Notes: a model not told the origin generated them from the letters alone. Positions 24,812 through 40,283 are shown, counted from the first letter of the stretch. The stretch is DNA of 64,000 nucleotides from Ananas comosus (GCF_001540865.1 NC_033628.1:10716415-10780414); one strand, 5' to 3'. Program-made: numbers and translations.

Positions 24812-26121
24812 TTTTTAGTAATGAGGCCTTGTACATTTTATTGAATAGTTTAATAATTATACAGTTATTTTGATCATGTCTTGCATATCTTCTTGTGAAC
24901 GCAAGAAGAAAACAACAAAAATAGAATACAGGTTCACTATGTTCTTCGACCCTTATACTTAGTTATCAAAATTAGAGTAGGGAAAATAGGCATTTTTTTT
25001 TTTTTGTATTTTGAATCTTACAAGAATATATGCATGACATGCTATCGAAATTGTTGTATTTAATAATTGTGATTAATTAACCATTTGATAAATTTTAAAA
25101 GGGTCTAGTTGTCAAAAGTAAAAGTTTTTTTTTTTTTTTGAGAAAATCAAAAGTAAAAGTTGGGACGTCTATTTTTAGGACTACTAAAATATATAGCTAT
25201 ATTTTTTCCCTATTATTTTATAGCTATCTTTTTTCCCTATTATTTTAATTAGAGAATCCCTAATGTGGACATGTTTGTTTAACTGGAGTGTGGAGAATGA
25301 AGTTGTTTCCCGTCACAAATATCCACTTTCGTTATTAAATTTAGCGTAAATTAAATTTTTTTTATAACTCAACTGTTAAAAGAAATATATAATTGGCTTC
25401 GTCCTGTCCTGTGTGGCATTGAAGTCAATTATGAAAACAAAGGAGAGAAAGATAATTAAAAAATAACTCCAATAATTTTTGTCATTCTCTTATGTGTTGG
25501 TATGAATATTCTAAATAAAATAATTAAGAAGTGAAATAACTAAAGTTTTAAAATCATTAACTTGCTATCAAATAGGCATTGAAAGAAAAATACTTTTATC
25601 TAAGTTTTATTTCACCTAGAAGTTATTTTTATTTACAGCAAACAGAAAAGCCCGTATTATGTTACCATGAAGACGATTGAATATAGTTGGATTTATGAAA
25701 AACCATATCTGCATCCATATTTTTCTTCGAATGCGAATTTGAATGTAAATATGTGATAGATGCTAAACTTTCATTATTAGATTCAGATTTAAGTTAGATA
25801 ATAATATATACTAATATGTATATATAAATATAAACTAAAATTAATATAAATAAGACACACAATATAACTAAAGATTCACACTCATTTTCGAACTTCATAT
25901 ACATATATTTTATTCAATAAAATTTAATATTTTAAAAAATATTAATTTATACTTAAAATAAACAAAGAAAGTGATAGAAAATTAATTTATTTTTCTATAA
26001 TATATATTAATATTTTTTTCTCTTAAGAGTAAAAACAGTCGAATACAGTGCAACTTTTTAAGAAATCATATTTACAATCTTTTTTGTTTTTGTTTGTTTG
26101 TTTGTTTGTTTGTTTTCTTTT
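24812..26121. other. AT-rich spacer between DCL1 and the SNARE gene
   Basis: AT-rich, with poly-T runs and a short direct repeat around 25197-25245 (two copies of TAGCTAT..TTTTTCCCTATTATTTTA). No coding signal, RNA gene or clear transposon ends. Confidence 0.35.
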
Positions 26122-26360
26122 GGGCTTTTTTTGCATTTGGCCCCTTAAAAAAAAATATTTTAAAAATAGTTTCAGTAAATTTATATTTACAAAAATGACC
26201 CTAGTCCTGCCACGTAGGCGTCACGTGAGCGGGGCTAGGGCCAGTTTGTTAAGTTAAACACTGTGAAGGCGTGGCGGGGATACGGCCAAATTTGCAATTA
26301 TAAGTTTGACGGAGTTATTTGCAAAAAAAAAAATTTGAGGGGCCAAATGCAAAAAAACCC
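26122..26360. mobile_element. Short Mutator-like MITE, TTTGCATTTGGCCCC ends
   Basis: Left end GGGCTTTTTTTGCATTTGG, right end CCAAATGCAAAAAAACCC, with AAAATGACCCTAGTCCTG and GCCACGTAGGCGTCACGT inside the left end. Same type as the element at 11337-12115 but only 239 bp and with little interior. Lies upstream of the SNARE gene leader. Confidence 0.65.
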
Positions 26361-26559
26361 TTTTTTTTCTTTTTTTTTTTTTTCTGTGAGTATCGAATAC
26401 TAAATTTTTATATTCATATTTGCATACTACCGAATCAGATGTACCCTACCCACTTTCACCCTTACAGTGTCTCTATTTCCAACAAAGACAAATTAGTAAC
26501 ATTAATTATTAAGCGTCTTCCGCATATAAAGAAAAGTAAAAACGAAACTTAAAAAAAAA

Positions 26560-26632
26560 AAGTGAGGAAGAGGAGGAAAAGCCGAGAAGAGGAGGCGCGA
26601 TCGATCCCTAATCTATCGTTCTCATCAAAAAG
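26560..26632 (+). other. Probable non-coding first exon of the SYP5-type gene
   Basis: A purine-rich stretch (GAGGAAGAGGAGGAAAAG) is followed by CGATCCCTAATCTATCG and a possible donor AAAAAG/GTCTTT at 26632/26633. A strong acceptor TTTCTGCAG ends at 27754, two bases before the start codon at 27757, which implies an intron of about 1.1 kb inside the 5' leader. The acceptor is clear; the donor and exon limits are inferred. Confidence 0.4.
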
Positions 26633-27756
26633 GTCTTTAATTCATGCTTCCACTCTTCATATTCTTTTGATTTCCTTTCTATTGATACTCATTTATCTAT
26701 AATGCAATCAAGTATTTTAGAGAGGAATCTGATGAGAGTTATGAAATTTCTAGTAGTTACTGGTGATGTTTTTGTTTAATTTCTTAGGTTATTATTCTTT
26801 AATGATACATTGGGTGGTTTTCATGTAATAAATTTGGGATATTGGTGGAGGAAAAGAGGGTTGTTTTTCAAGGGATTAAAATTGGGTTTTTGGAAGCGTC
26901 GGTTTAGTTCCCTCCCTCACCATTTTGGCCCCCTCAAACCCTAACCTGTTTGTTTTACCGAAAGTGAAATTCAGGACGGAGTAGACTTTCAGATCAACTT
27001 GAGTTCAAGTAAAAATTACTTTTTTTTCTGCTGTTTGGTTGTAATAGTTGTGGAATTGAAGTTCTTCAAGTTATACAGTTTATTTGGCAGAAAATGAATG
27101 ACGTAAAAGTAGGATGTGTGATAGATGGATTAATAATTTTTTTTTTATTATTATTATTTTCACTTGGGGTGGGATGAAATCAATTACTCTACTTTGGAGA
27201 GTTTTGAGTTTTGACCGAATGTGAAATTACGTTGAACCAAACAACGGCAGTAGACATTTACGTCCGTAAACCATTTCACTCCTTTCCACTTTCAGTGAAA
27301 CAAACATAAACCAGGATAATATTGTCGAATTTGTCAATGTTGGATTATGTAAAAGTATGATTTGTGGAAATGGTAACTTTAGATTAGTACTGTTTAGGTA
27401 GGGTTGCTCTTTTTGGATGGCTCTATCTTTATTCTTGATGGTAATTTTGTTTTCCTTTTTTTTCCACACAGATAATAAATACATAATTATGCGTGTATAA
27501 CTGTATATAATGGTGTATGAATGTATGTCCAGTGCATTGTAGGAGGATAATGAGAATTTGCACTAAACAGTCCGCGCCAAACTTTGCTGATCCTTTGTTC
27601 ATATATTTTTCCACATTCTTTAAGTTAGTCTTTTGCAGACTTGTAACTTGTGTCTAATTTGGCGTGGCCCCGAAAGCATAAAAAAAATGGTTCAGAAAAT
27701 TTCTGAAAGAATAAATTTGAGGGTGGAATTTTAATGCTGATGCAATTTCTGCAGCG

Positions 27757-29501
27757 ATGGCATCCTCTTCTGATTCATGGATTGGGGAGTTTAATGATGC
27801 TTCTAAACTTGCCGACGAGGTTAGTGCGATGATTTCGGAAAGGAGCCGTCTGCCACCTTCAGGCCCGGAAGCACTACGCTATGCTACTACTATCCGGAGA
27901 AAGATTACAATTCTTGGAACTAGACTGGATGGCTTGGAGTCCCTTCTGTCTAAGCTTCCTGCTAAGCAGACAATGTATGATCTGGCACCTCTCTTGCTTG
28001 TCTCCCTGCCAAAAGTGATGATGATGTTTTCACTTTGTAATAAGCTGTTACTGTCATTGCTTTTCTCGTCCATAATTTTCTTTAATGGGATACAAAATTG
28101 AATCTATATGTTTTATAGTTGCTATCAAGTTGGATTTATATGAATTGCTGTTCGATCTGTTGGGTAAGTTAAACTTTTTTTCGGTGCTTCTAATTCTTTT
28201 CGTGTAATATTCTTTCCGGAATAACTAGTCTTCATCTCCATTTTGAGCTTTCAATTGGCCTTATGGAACATGTTTGAAATTACACTTATTCTTAATGTTA
28301 GTCGTTTGAATGCTTATCTGACATTTAGCTAAATATTCAGAAGTAAAATCAGTAAGTTGCTAAAATTCAATTTCTTGGCATGTTGCTTTTCTTTCTTATG
28401 ATTCAGTTACTCCAGTTACAATAATGAGAAGTAGTGCCTTTTTATATCGAAATTATGTCCTAGTAGATCTATATCCTTCTGCATTTATGTACTCTTTCTG
28501 TAAACCTCATATTATCTGCAGATCTGATAAGGAGTTGCATAAGCGCCAGGATATGCTTTCTAGTTTGAGATCTAAAGCAAAAGAGATGGCCTCATCGTTC
28601 AACATATCAAACTTTTCTAGCAGGTTTGCCTACATTTGATTTTGTTTAAAGGCTGTAAAAAAACCATTTTTGAAAAATGAAATTAAGTTTGGATTTTCCT
28701 TTTTCTTTTCGGACGACATTAGGGACGACCTACTTGGGCCGAGCACAAAAACAGCTGATGAGATAAACAGAGCTGCAGGGTTGGACAGTCATGGTATTGT
28801 TGGTTTGCAGAGGCAGATTATGAGAGGTACACCTACGAAATGTACATTTCTTCAATACTCAAAAGTCTCTCTTGGCATTTACATGCTGTTATCTACTATA
28901 TATAGAACAAGATGAGGGTCTCGAGACGCTAGAGGAGACAGTACATAGCACAAAGCATATTGCATTAGCAGTCAATGAAGAACTGGATCTCCATACAAGA
29001 TTGATTGTAAGTATTTAACTAAAACTGAGCAATTCTTGTAGCCTCTTCACTCTTTGTTCCATTGTGGAGTATGGCTTATCTTCACTTTTGTAATGCAGGA
29101 CAACTTGGACCAGCGTGTGGACGTAACGGACTCTAGACTGCAGGTTTTTAACTTGATTAACTTTTCATACTTCACGGCATACTAGTTATTATTCTCGTAC
29201 TGTTGTGAACATGAATTTACCAATATGCCACTCTAAGAATTTACCAAAACAAACTAATTATGCGTGATTATCTCACGAGTTAATCGTTGTTCCAAGAAAG
29301 TTGATGGAGACGGCCATTCTGAAAGTGTAGGAGAGCCTCTACTTATGTTTTATTTCGTAATTGATGCAGCGGGTACGAAAGAGACTGGAAATACTGAACA
29401 AGCGTACAAAAGCCGGCTGTTCGTGCATGTGCTTGCTCTTATCGGTTGTTGCCATAGTGATACTGGCTCTTGTAGCTTGGGCTCTCATCAAGTACTTGTA
29501 G
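27757..29501 (+). CDS. SYP51/52-like: Syntaxin of the SYP5 (SYP51/52) Qc-SNARE group, six coding exons
   Basis: Predicted 233 aa, the usual length of plant SYP51/52, tail-anchored Qc-SNAREs acting in trans-Golgi, endosomal and vacuolar fusion. Exons: 27757-27974, 28522-28623, 28723-28826, 28906-29006, 29099-29143, 29370-29501; all joins keep frame. The N-terminus starts MASSSDSWIGEF as in known SYP5 proteins, followed by a helical regulatory region (IRRKITILGTRLDGLESLL). The SNARE helix runs over exons 3-5 (GIVGLQRQIMREQDEGLETL... TKHIALAVNEELDLHTRLID...) with the central glutamine of a Q-SNARE. After KRTKAGCSCMC, a Cys-rich spot that could be acylated, comes a ~19-residue hydrophobic anchor ending KYL and a stop. 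An acceptor just before the ATG indicates a leader intron. SYP51 and SYP52 cannot be told apart by eye. Confidence 0.93.
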
Positions 29502-31700
29502 GAACTGGGCAAGAACTGCTCCATGTGCACCGTTGATGTGGAATATGCAGCACTCGAAGGAGAAACAGCCTTTTCCTCTATGTATGATGCAAGTTTCATT
29601 TCGTTTTCGTTTGTAAAGAGCTAAAGCTGTTGCGGAGTCTAATGTCTGTAAGAAGATCTATGAAGTCTGGATTTAATGCATGTTGTGGTTCTAAGACTGT
29701 CGGAAATGAGTTGCTTAAAGAGTACTATATTTGCAATTGTTTGCTTTCTTCATGATAAAGCAATTAGTGATCTTTACCTTGTTCTTTGCATGGCACAAAT
29801 TATAATATTACTCGGCCGACGCTTCGAAAATCTTCAACTTATTCAGTGAAGAAGAATGGGGGAAGGTTCTGGCTCTGACTGTTTAGAGTATTCTTCTGTT
29901 CTGTAAGTCCGGAAAAACAGATTTTCGCTTCCCTGGAAGTAAATATCTGGGAAAGATATACAACATAAACATCATTTCGATATATCGAAGGATTTCATCT
30001 CTTCCTTTGTTTTCTGTTGTTGCATCTACGGCACTTCTTGATTTCGTTGTTGAAACGAAGATCATCGCCATAATCGACAATCTCAACCTTTCTGAATGTG
30101 GATTAAGATCGTTTTCTAAGAACAAAGATATATAAAGAGAAACTATATACTGAGAATACGAAGCATTGCTTAATTAATCAAGAGTGATTACGTAAACAGT
30201 ATAATGCAAACCCTTTCCTCAAAGAATACATTAAAATAAGATGCTTTTGGGTTAATTTGATTTCCTAGTAGTTTTCTCAAGTATTATATCATCAGCGACT
30301 TTGACTTCCCACGTCTCCCATTCTTTAACAAGAACGTGGGACAGCAAAGCCATTTATTTTCTCTCTCTCTCTTTTTTTCTTTTCTTTTTTTTCCCTCTCT
30401 CCCTTGAAGTTGAAGAAACACCAGATTCGTGAGTTATATATGCATTAAATGATTCACATTTCTAATTGAGTTGAGGCCTCCTAAAGAGACATGTAGTAGT
30501 AATCTACCACTCCGGATTCGTGTGCCATATATATATAAAATAATAAGTTATTCCATATTTTAAAGATTCAAATTAATATAAACTAAGATATAAGATTAAT
30601 TGGAAGTGAGATAAGAGATCATAGTTGTGTCGTTGCTTCCTATGTATGATGAGCTGTGTACAGTTGGAAACAAGTAATTTAAACTAAAAAAGGCTTCACG
30701 CGTTAACATAATTAAGTGAAGTTTAATTATTCCGAGAATTGACCTTAAACAATATTTTCGCCATGCACTTCATTTATAACTTGGCTTGTCCTAATTTCAA
30801 GGAATTGACTTCCATAATTAACCGTACGGAGAAACATATTTAACATATAGTGTAGATCTGTTTTGGACCAGCAAAAGCTTCTAAAAAGTATTATTTCGCT
30901 ACTATTTTAGTCAGAATGTCAGAACTTTGTATACTATTCATTTTACCTTGCTTTCTAAACATAAAAATTATTACATGTGCCTCAGAATTTGGTTACCTGA
31001 GTTAGATTTTGTAATCCTATTGGCCGAAAACTTTATAATGCGACAAATTTTGAAAAACAATTTATGAAGAAAAAAGGAGATATCAATGATAAGCTATGGT
31101 GCGGAGGGCGGAGCCCCCGCGGTTCCGCGGTATGGATCGGATCAAATTTTGAAGAAACCTATTAAGAATCTTTTTTTTTATTTATTTTTTTCTTTTGCCC
31201 TAGAGGCAATACAGTGCATTTTACTTTGCATGATATTGACTCCCCATTTCGTACAGTAAAGTTCATTTCGCTCGTAGTTTTTTCCCTGCAAAAGATTTTC
31301 TACGTAAATCCTTATGTTCTATCTATTTTTACTGCCTTCTGGTTTATCTACTTAATTTGCCATCACCGTTTTTCGTTTTTATTTGCAAAGCTATTTTAGC
31401 AGCTAAGCCAAATAGACAAAATTTCAAAAGCAGCAAACTAAATAAGCATTGCATGTTTTTTGAGGCTACCGCGTCGAAGAATCAATTGCTCATCACTTAT
31501 GCTATTTCCTATATGCATGATTTGCATGGACTTATCAACTTGGCCTGCTTAAATTAATTAGTTTGCTCCCTACCACTACTAATATTCCAATATCTCTCCA
31601 ACAAGTTGTTTTGAGGGATTGATTAAATTAAACTCACCTGCTCCACATGTACATTCAAAAGAATTTTTTTTTAAAAAAAATAGCTACTCCATGTAGCTTA
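29502..31700. other. Spacer between the SNARE gene and the first peroxidase
   Basis: The first ~250 bases are probably the SNARE 3' untranslated region. The rest is mixed, moderately AT-rich sequence. A GC-rich short palindrome, CCGCGGTTCCGCGG, sits near 31120. Several 60-80 codon frames on both strands show no motif. No convincing gene or transposon ends. Confidence 0.35.
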
Positions 31701-31704
31701 CTAG

Positions 31705-31713
31705 TATATAAAA
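31705..31713 (+). promoter_or_regulatory. TATA box of the first peroxidase gene
   Basis: TATATAAAA lies 85-93 bases upstream of the ATG at 31798, a normal plant spacing for a ~60-base leader. Confidence 0.6.
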
Positions 31714-31797
31714 CTCAACCCAAAACCTTAATGAGCCAGATCAGGATCATTAAGGAGCTGAGGTGAAAGTTTTATAGAGTAGTAGTGAGGGAGAGAC

Positions 31798-34818
<3,021 letters not shown>

Positions 34819-35597
34819 GGAGTGTAACTCAAAAGAGCTTTTGGATTGACGTAATTGTAATTTGGCTGTAAGTCAAATTTTGTGAGACTCGACGTATTAG
34901 TTCGGTGATCGACCACAATAACTTTTTCGATATAATGTTTTTTAAAAGTGAAATTATTTGTTTTCGGAGAAATTGAGTCCAACATTGTTGTTGATGAATC
35001 TTCTCTCAGTCTAATGCTTGATATATATGCAGCTTGAATCACATTTACGTCAATCCAACAAATGTTCGTTTCTTATTAGTGTTGGCCATTTTATTCTATC
35101 TACTTTTTTAGGTTTTCTCGGCGTACAACAAGTTGATCCGGTGGTGATTATTCCCTTGTGTTCCATATATACTTATGTTCGGATTTATTTTATTTTATTT
35201 ATTATTTTCTCAAGTATTCAGCTGGATGAATATATAATGTTGCTAAAATAAAATATAAATAACATTAAATTTTTTAGAAAAAAAATAATTTTTCTATCTG
35301 TTGGTTAATATAAATAGAGATCGATCAATTAAAATATAGTCTTGAGGCCTGCAGGTTCACTTTCTTAAAAATGATATTTGTTCCTATTTAAATATAAATT
35401 GTCGGGTTACCAGCAAATCACCTTAAACATACGACAAGACCATTGAACGCTTGCAAATAATAACACTTTTGAAAACTTTCCCTCTAGAACTTCTCTCTTA
35501 ATATTTTGTATGAAAAATTAAGAAGAAGAAAAATTGATTGTATTGCACTTAAAAGCCTTCAAGCATCTTCTATTTTTGGGATGTGGATGGTTATGAT
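34819..35597. other. 3' flank of peroxidase copy 1 and spacer
   Basis: AT-rich sequence with the presumed peroxidase 3' untranslated region first. A 77-codon frame at 35018-35251 is hydrophobic and low-complexity; I do not regard it as a gene. Nothing else recognisable. Confidence 0.35.
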
Positions 35598-36578
35598 TAA
35601 GGGGTGTCAACGAGCCGAACATGAGCGAGCTGGAGTTGGCTCGTGTTCGACTTGTTTTATAAACCGAACACAAGCCGAATATAAGCTGGCTTATGAATAA
35701 GAATTTAAAAGAATCACTACAATAAAAACGATCTATAGCGACACTTTTAAATGTAGGTACATGTCAAAAAAGTGCTGCTAGCTAAAATTACCGACACTTT
35801 TAAAAAGTGTTGCTATATGTGGGGTCGGTAGGTATATAGTGACAGTTAAAAAGTGTCGCTATAACCTAAAAGAGTGCTGCTAATTTACCAATACTTATTT
35901 AAGCATTTAGCAACTGTCGAAACTCTATCTCGTTGGCTGCGGTGGCGGAGGAGGACGACAGTAAAGGTTCTTCGTCTAGAATTTCAGTGGATTGAGTGAA
36001 GAGAGAAAAAAATATGGTAATTGATTTTTCTTTTTTTTTTTCTTTTTTGTTTGTAATTGGGCCAAATGGACTGGCTGTGGTGGATTGAGTAGAGTAATCT
36101 TTTACTTTTAGTTGGATTGGGCTTTATATTTAGGCATTAGTAGATGTATTTTTAAGTTTTAGCATAAATGGGACACTTACTCAAAAGTGTCCCAAACATG
36201 TGTCCCAAATAAATTTATATAATCTTATCCGTTATACTTTGATATAATGATTGAAATTTTATATATAAATAAATTGTTTTATTATTGAGTATGGTTTTAT
36301 ATTTAGGTTGGACTAAAAATCAAATAATAAAAATTTATATTATATACATATATAATTATTAGTTTATATATATAAATATAAAATATATGTATTCGAGCTG
36401 TTTTCGAGCCGAATACGAGGAGCTGACTCCAATTCATGTTCAGCTCCTTTAATAAACGAGTTGAAAATTTTAGTTCGTACTTGGCTCGTTTACTAAACGA
36501 GCGATTCGATCTCGAGCTCATTTCGAGTCGAACACGTGCGAGCTGGCTCGCAAATGACTAACTGAATTGTCACCCCTA
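35598..36578. mobile_element. Non-autonomous hAT-type transposon with 8-bp target duplication
   Basis: Flanked by GTTATGAT on both sides (35590-35597 and 36579-36586). Ends: TAAGGGGTGTCAA on the left and TTGTCACCCCTA on the right. Subterminal regions are rich in GAGC/GCTC words (GAGCCGAACA, GAGCTGGCTC), the kind of short repeats that transposases bind. An 8-bp duplication with short ends is the hAT pattern. No transposase frame. A nested CACTA-like start lies inside at 35715. Confidence 0.8.
35715..36230. mobile_element. CACTA-like transposon start nested in the hAT element
   Basis: CACTACAATAAAAACG at 35715 is the typical first bases of CACTA (En/Spm) elements. It is followed by repeated subterminal words of the type GCGACACTTTTAAA and AAAAGTGTCGCTAT, in both orientations, and by AAGTGTCCCAAACATGTGTC near 36.19 kb. 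I see no matching terminal TAGTG end, so the right limit is uncertain and the copy may be truncated. Confidence 0.5.
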
Positions 36579-37027
36579 GTTATGATGAAAAGATACAACC
36601 TTTAATATTATATCTCTTCACAAATAAAAGAACACACTTTTTCATGAATGTTAGAGAGATGCGTTTTTCACAATTTATAAAGGGATATATATCTTTTCAC
36701 AAATATTGGGGAGACGTATCCCTTCATAATGAGATATATCTGTCTATAAAAGGACACATTTCTTCCTTTTTCAACAAATAACTAATTGGATAAAGAAATA
36801 CAATCATTCATTTATTTAAATTTTCAAACTATTTTTTTTTATTTCAATTATTACAATCTATACCGACAGTATCTACTTTATTCATTAAAAAATAATGTTT
36901 TTTTTTTTGGAATAAATACAAAGAGCTATAGCAAAATTTGGACAACATTCTAAGCGTGGTCAATGGGTACTGTAGGTTATAAGGTGTACGTGTTTTTTTC
37001 TTCACCTCTGCATTTTTTTTTTTTTTT
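36579..37027. other. Spacer with ATCTTTTCACAAATA-type repeats
   Basis: AT-rich sequence with short imperfect repeats of the kind TATATCTCTTCACAAATA and TATATCTTTTCACAAATAT (36.61-36.75 kb). No gene. Confidence 0.3.
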
Positions 37028-37382
37028 GGTAAACTTCAAATACCATGCATGTAGTTTTGCATGTTCTTACTTTAGTGCCCTGTGGTTTAAAGTGTATCAA
37101 ATTAGTGTCACGTGGTTTCATTTTTATCTTTTCGTCAGCTTTTTTATTAATATTTCGTTAAATTATATACAAAAAAACTTTAGATATTCTATCTAGATTT
37201 ATCGAATATTCACTTTAGTGCCATTTAGTTTTAACTTTGTCACTGATTTAACGAAAAAAAATTAGTGAAATCGCTAATAAAAAGATAAAAATAAAATCAC
37301 ACGGTACTAAATTAATACACTTTAAATCGCAGGATACTAAAGTGAGAAAGTATAAAACCACAGGGATAGCATTTGAAGTTTT
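37028..37382. mobile_element. MITE of the AACTTCAAA/CTTTAGTACC family
   Basis: Left end GGTAAACTTCAAATACC, right end GGATAGCATTTGAAGTT; the interior has CTTTAGTGCCCTGTGGTTTA and TATTTCGTTAAATTATATAC. Same family and near-same length as the 24.46 kb copy. Confidence 0.65.
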
Positions 37383-38337
37383 TTTTTTTTTTTTTGTTTA
37401 AAAGGGCACATTGCTTCACATCTATAGCTAAATTCGTACACTAAATGAATGAAATGAATAATATATATTTTTTTAAAAAAAATAATATAGAAAGCGATGT
37501 CCTGTATAGCAGGAACCAGGTTCGCGAATTGCGACATTACGCGCTTGTAATTGATAGCTATTTAATGAAACGCGCCATCATGAAAAATATATGTTGACTG
37601 TACCCTTATTTTTAATAATTTTATGAGTACCGCAAATATTGCATTTCATTTATAGAGCGTATACTATGTTGAATATAAATGTAAAAAATATTATACTTTA
37701 CTAGTTTTAAGTTTCTAACAATAAACGGTTATTCTATATAATTTAATATTAATATGATATCAAAGCAAAAAGTTCTGAGTTCGAGTCCCATCAAATTTTT
37801 AGTATTATTAATTTTTTTCTATTTAATTTAAGTCCGCGTCTTAAATCTATTAAATATTTCGAATCCTAACATAAAAGAAAGTATTGATATAAACATAAAA
37901 AAAAAAATTATTGTTGCTATTCTCTAGCTTAAGCTTTTGAAGATATCTGATTGTTATATATAATTTTACATACTATCTAATTCTTTGATTGTTCTAAATG
38001 TTAAATAATGGATTGTCCCTAATCAAAAGCTTAAGCTACGAGAGAACTGTGTTGTAGCTAAAAATCTAATTAATGCAATTTTACATTTAGGTGTAAACCA
38101 AAAAGTCAAGAAGCAGGGAAAACTTGGACCCTACCCAAACAATAATTGATTTCTTTAGGTGGCGTTTAGTTGGGGGATAAAGAGGGGATAGCGGATTATC
38201 TCCTTTTTATACTCAAACAAAAAAAAAAGGGACCCATTAACAGATTATCCTTATCCGTTAAGGGATGGAATAGTTGTTCCCACTCCTTGCGGGAATAAGG
38301 ATGGGAACAGCTGTTCCCACTCCTATTTAATTTTTAA
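37383..38337. other. Spacer with a tRNA-like/PBS-like fragment
   Basis: 37756-37800 reads ATGATATCAAAGCAAAAAGT then GAGTTCGAGTCCCATC, resembling a retroelement primer-binding site or a tRNA-derived repeat, too short to classify. Around 37.92-38.05 kb, CTCTAGCTTAAGCTTTTG and AAAAGCTTAAGCTACGAGAG form an inverted repeat. 38.16-38.3 kb looks like the end of an element beginning GGCGTTTAGTTGGGGG. Confidence 0.35.
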
Positions 38338-38925
38338 AGGATAAACTTCAAAAATCTCTCTTGTGGTTTCATACTTTCTCACTTTAGTACTTGTGGTTTA
38401 AAGTGTATCAAGTTAGCCCCTGCAGTTTCGCACTTTCTCACTTTAGTACCCTGTGGTTTAAAGTGTATCAAGTTAGTACCCCGTGATTTCATTTTTCTGT
38501 TTTTATTATCGATTTCACTAATTTTTTTCGTTAAATTAGTGACAAAGTTAAAAATAAAGGGTACTAAAGTGAATATTCGATTAACCTATGTAGGGTATCT
38601 GAAGTTTTTTGTATATAATTTAACAAAATATTAACAGAGGGAAAAAAATAAGTGACAAAATTAAAACTAAAAGGTACTAAAGTGAATATTCGATAAACCT
38701 AGGTAGGGTATCTAAAGTTTTGTATATAATTTAACAAAATATTAACAAAGGAGTCGACGAAAAAAGAAAAATAAAATCATGGGGTACTAAAGTGATGCGC
38801 TTTAAACCACAGAGTACTAAAGTGAGAAATTGCGAAACCACATGGTACTAAATTGATACACTTCGAACCACAGAATACTAAAGTGAAAAAGTGCGAAACC
38901 AATGGGTGGTATTTGAAGTTTTTCC
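38338..38925. mobile_element. Compound MITE of the AACTTCAAA/CTTTAGTACC family
   Basis: Left end ATAAACTTCAAAAATCTCTC, right end GGTGGTATTTGAAGTT. Both the left CTGTGGTTTAAAGTGTATC unit and the interior TAAAGTGAATATTCGAT block are present twice, so this 588-bp copy looks like a nested or internally duplicated element. Confidence 0.6.
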
Positions 38926-39496
38926 ATTTTTAAACTTTAAATATAAATTTAAAATTTAAAATTTAAAATTTAAATTATAAATTTTAAAAAATTCAAAGTT
39001 CTAAAATTTTAAATTTAATTTTTAAACTTTAAATTTGAAAATTTAAATTGAAATTGAAATTTAAAATTTTAAATCTCAATTTAAAAAATTCAATGTTCTA
39101 AATTTTAAATTTTAAATTTTAAATTGTTATTTTACATTTTTTTAATTTATAATTTGATATTTTATATTTTTAAATTTAGATTAAATCTTAAATTTAAAAT
39201 TTGAAATTTAAAATTTAGAACTTTGAATTTTTAAATTTGAGATTTAAAAATTTTAATTTTAATTTTAAATTTTTAAAATGTAAAAGTTATATATTTAAAG
39301 TTAAAAATATAGATATTAAAATTTTAAATTTTATATTTAAATATAATATAAGGAGCAATATTATTATTTTTTATTTATAACTAACCACTATTCTTCTTAT
39401 TCCATATTATCTATTCAAATGTATTTTTCTTATTTTCAGGAATAATTCAATTTTCATCCGAACGTAAAATTGGTCTAGTTCTTATTTATACGTGAA
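38926..39496. repeat. TTTAAA-word low-complexity block and end of the 5.5 kb element family
   Basis: 38.93-39.35 kb consists almost wholly of AAATTT/TTTAAA words in both orientations. 39.40-39.49 kb (CAATTTTCATCCGAACGTAA, TTGGTCTAGTTCTTATTTAT) is the reverse complement of the left part of the 5507-6990 element (near 5.55-5.63 kb). That family therefore inserted here and was itself interrupted by the MITE at 39506. Confidence 0.5.
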
Positions 39497-39506
39497 CTAA
39501 TACCTA

Positions 39507-40049
39507 GAGTTGAGCTAGAATACTCTCGATAGTAAACTAGCCATTTTACTATCGTGTTGTTTTCGATGATAGAGCTTTCAAATTGACGATCAGCTCCGTT
39601 AAATATGATCTAAACTATTTAAACTACTTAGAAATCAGATTTCACGCACTTTCGATATTGTTTTTTATCCATCTAGTGAACAGAAAAATGAATGGCTGAA
39701 AATGAATATTCTTTAAAAAATGATGATAGGAGTCTTGTAATCAAGATCAAGAGTATAGATCTTATTTTAAATAGTTTAAAGAATTTTCTAACAAAAATTT
39801 AATTGATTTGGATATCTTTACACCGTTAAACGAGAAAACGTCTCTTATCCACCATTAAAATTACAAATTTTGAAACCCTTTGATTATTAGGCAAATGATG
39901 TCGAAAAGATTTGAAATTTGATTTCTCAACACTTCAAGTGGTATAAATCATGTTCAACGGAGCCGATCGTCAATTTAGAAGCTCTATCATCGAAAACAAC
40001 TCGATAGTAAAACGGCTCGTTTACTATCGAGAGTATTCTAGCTCAACTC
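39507..40049. mobile_element. Mutator-like MITE with 10-bp target duplication
   Basis: CTAATACCTA flanks both ends (39497-39506 and 40050-40059). The inverted ends start GAGTTGAGCTAGAATACTCT and continue through CGATAGTAAAC and TTTTCGATGATAGAGCT for about 100 bp. The interior is non-coding. The 10-bp duplication and long ends point to the Mutator superfamily. This is the best-preserved copy of a family also seen at 0.4, 1.2, 50.65, 53.3 and 55.6 kb. Confidence 0.88.
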
Positions 40050-40275
40050 CTAATACCTATTTCTGAAATAGACCGTCCTTATTTATACTCGAAGAAGAAA
40101 ACGGAGCCTCGGAGGGACACTTCCAAAACTACGCAATCAATCAGTGACTGTGTCACAGTGGTACTTGAAGCTGTTCTCCGCTCCAAATCACAGCTTAAGA
40201 CCCGGGTCATTTGATCCCAGTAATTGTGCAGCACATGGTGCATCATTCAGAAACCATGTTCTCACCCCCACATGC

Positions 40276-40283
40276 TATAAATA
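40276..40283 (+). promoter_or_regulatory. TATA box of the second peroxidase gene
   Basis: TATAAATA, 106-113 bases before the ATG at 40389, in a compact, less AT-rich promoter stretch. Confidence 0.65.

Noticed and set aside
28079..28101. Read-through of SYP5 exon 1 to the stop at 28101 as the real protein end
   Set aside because: Splicing at 27974 to 28522 restores the full conserved SNARE; the longer frame is intron sequence.
29883..30125. 80-codon minus-strand frame after the SNARE gene
   Set aside because: No motif, no promoter, ordinary composition for non-coding DNA.
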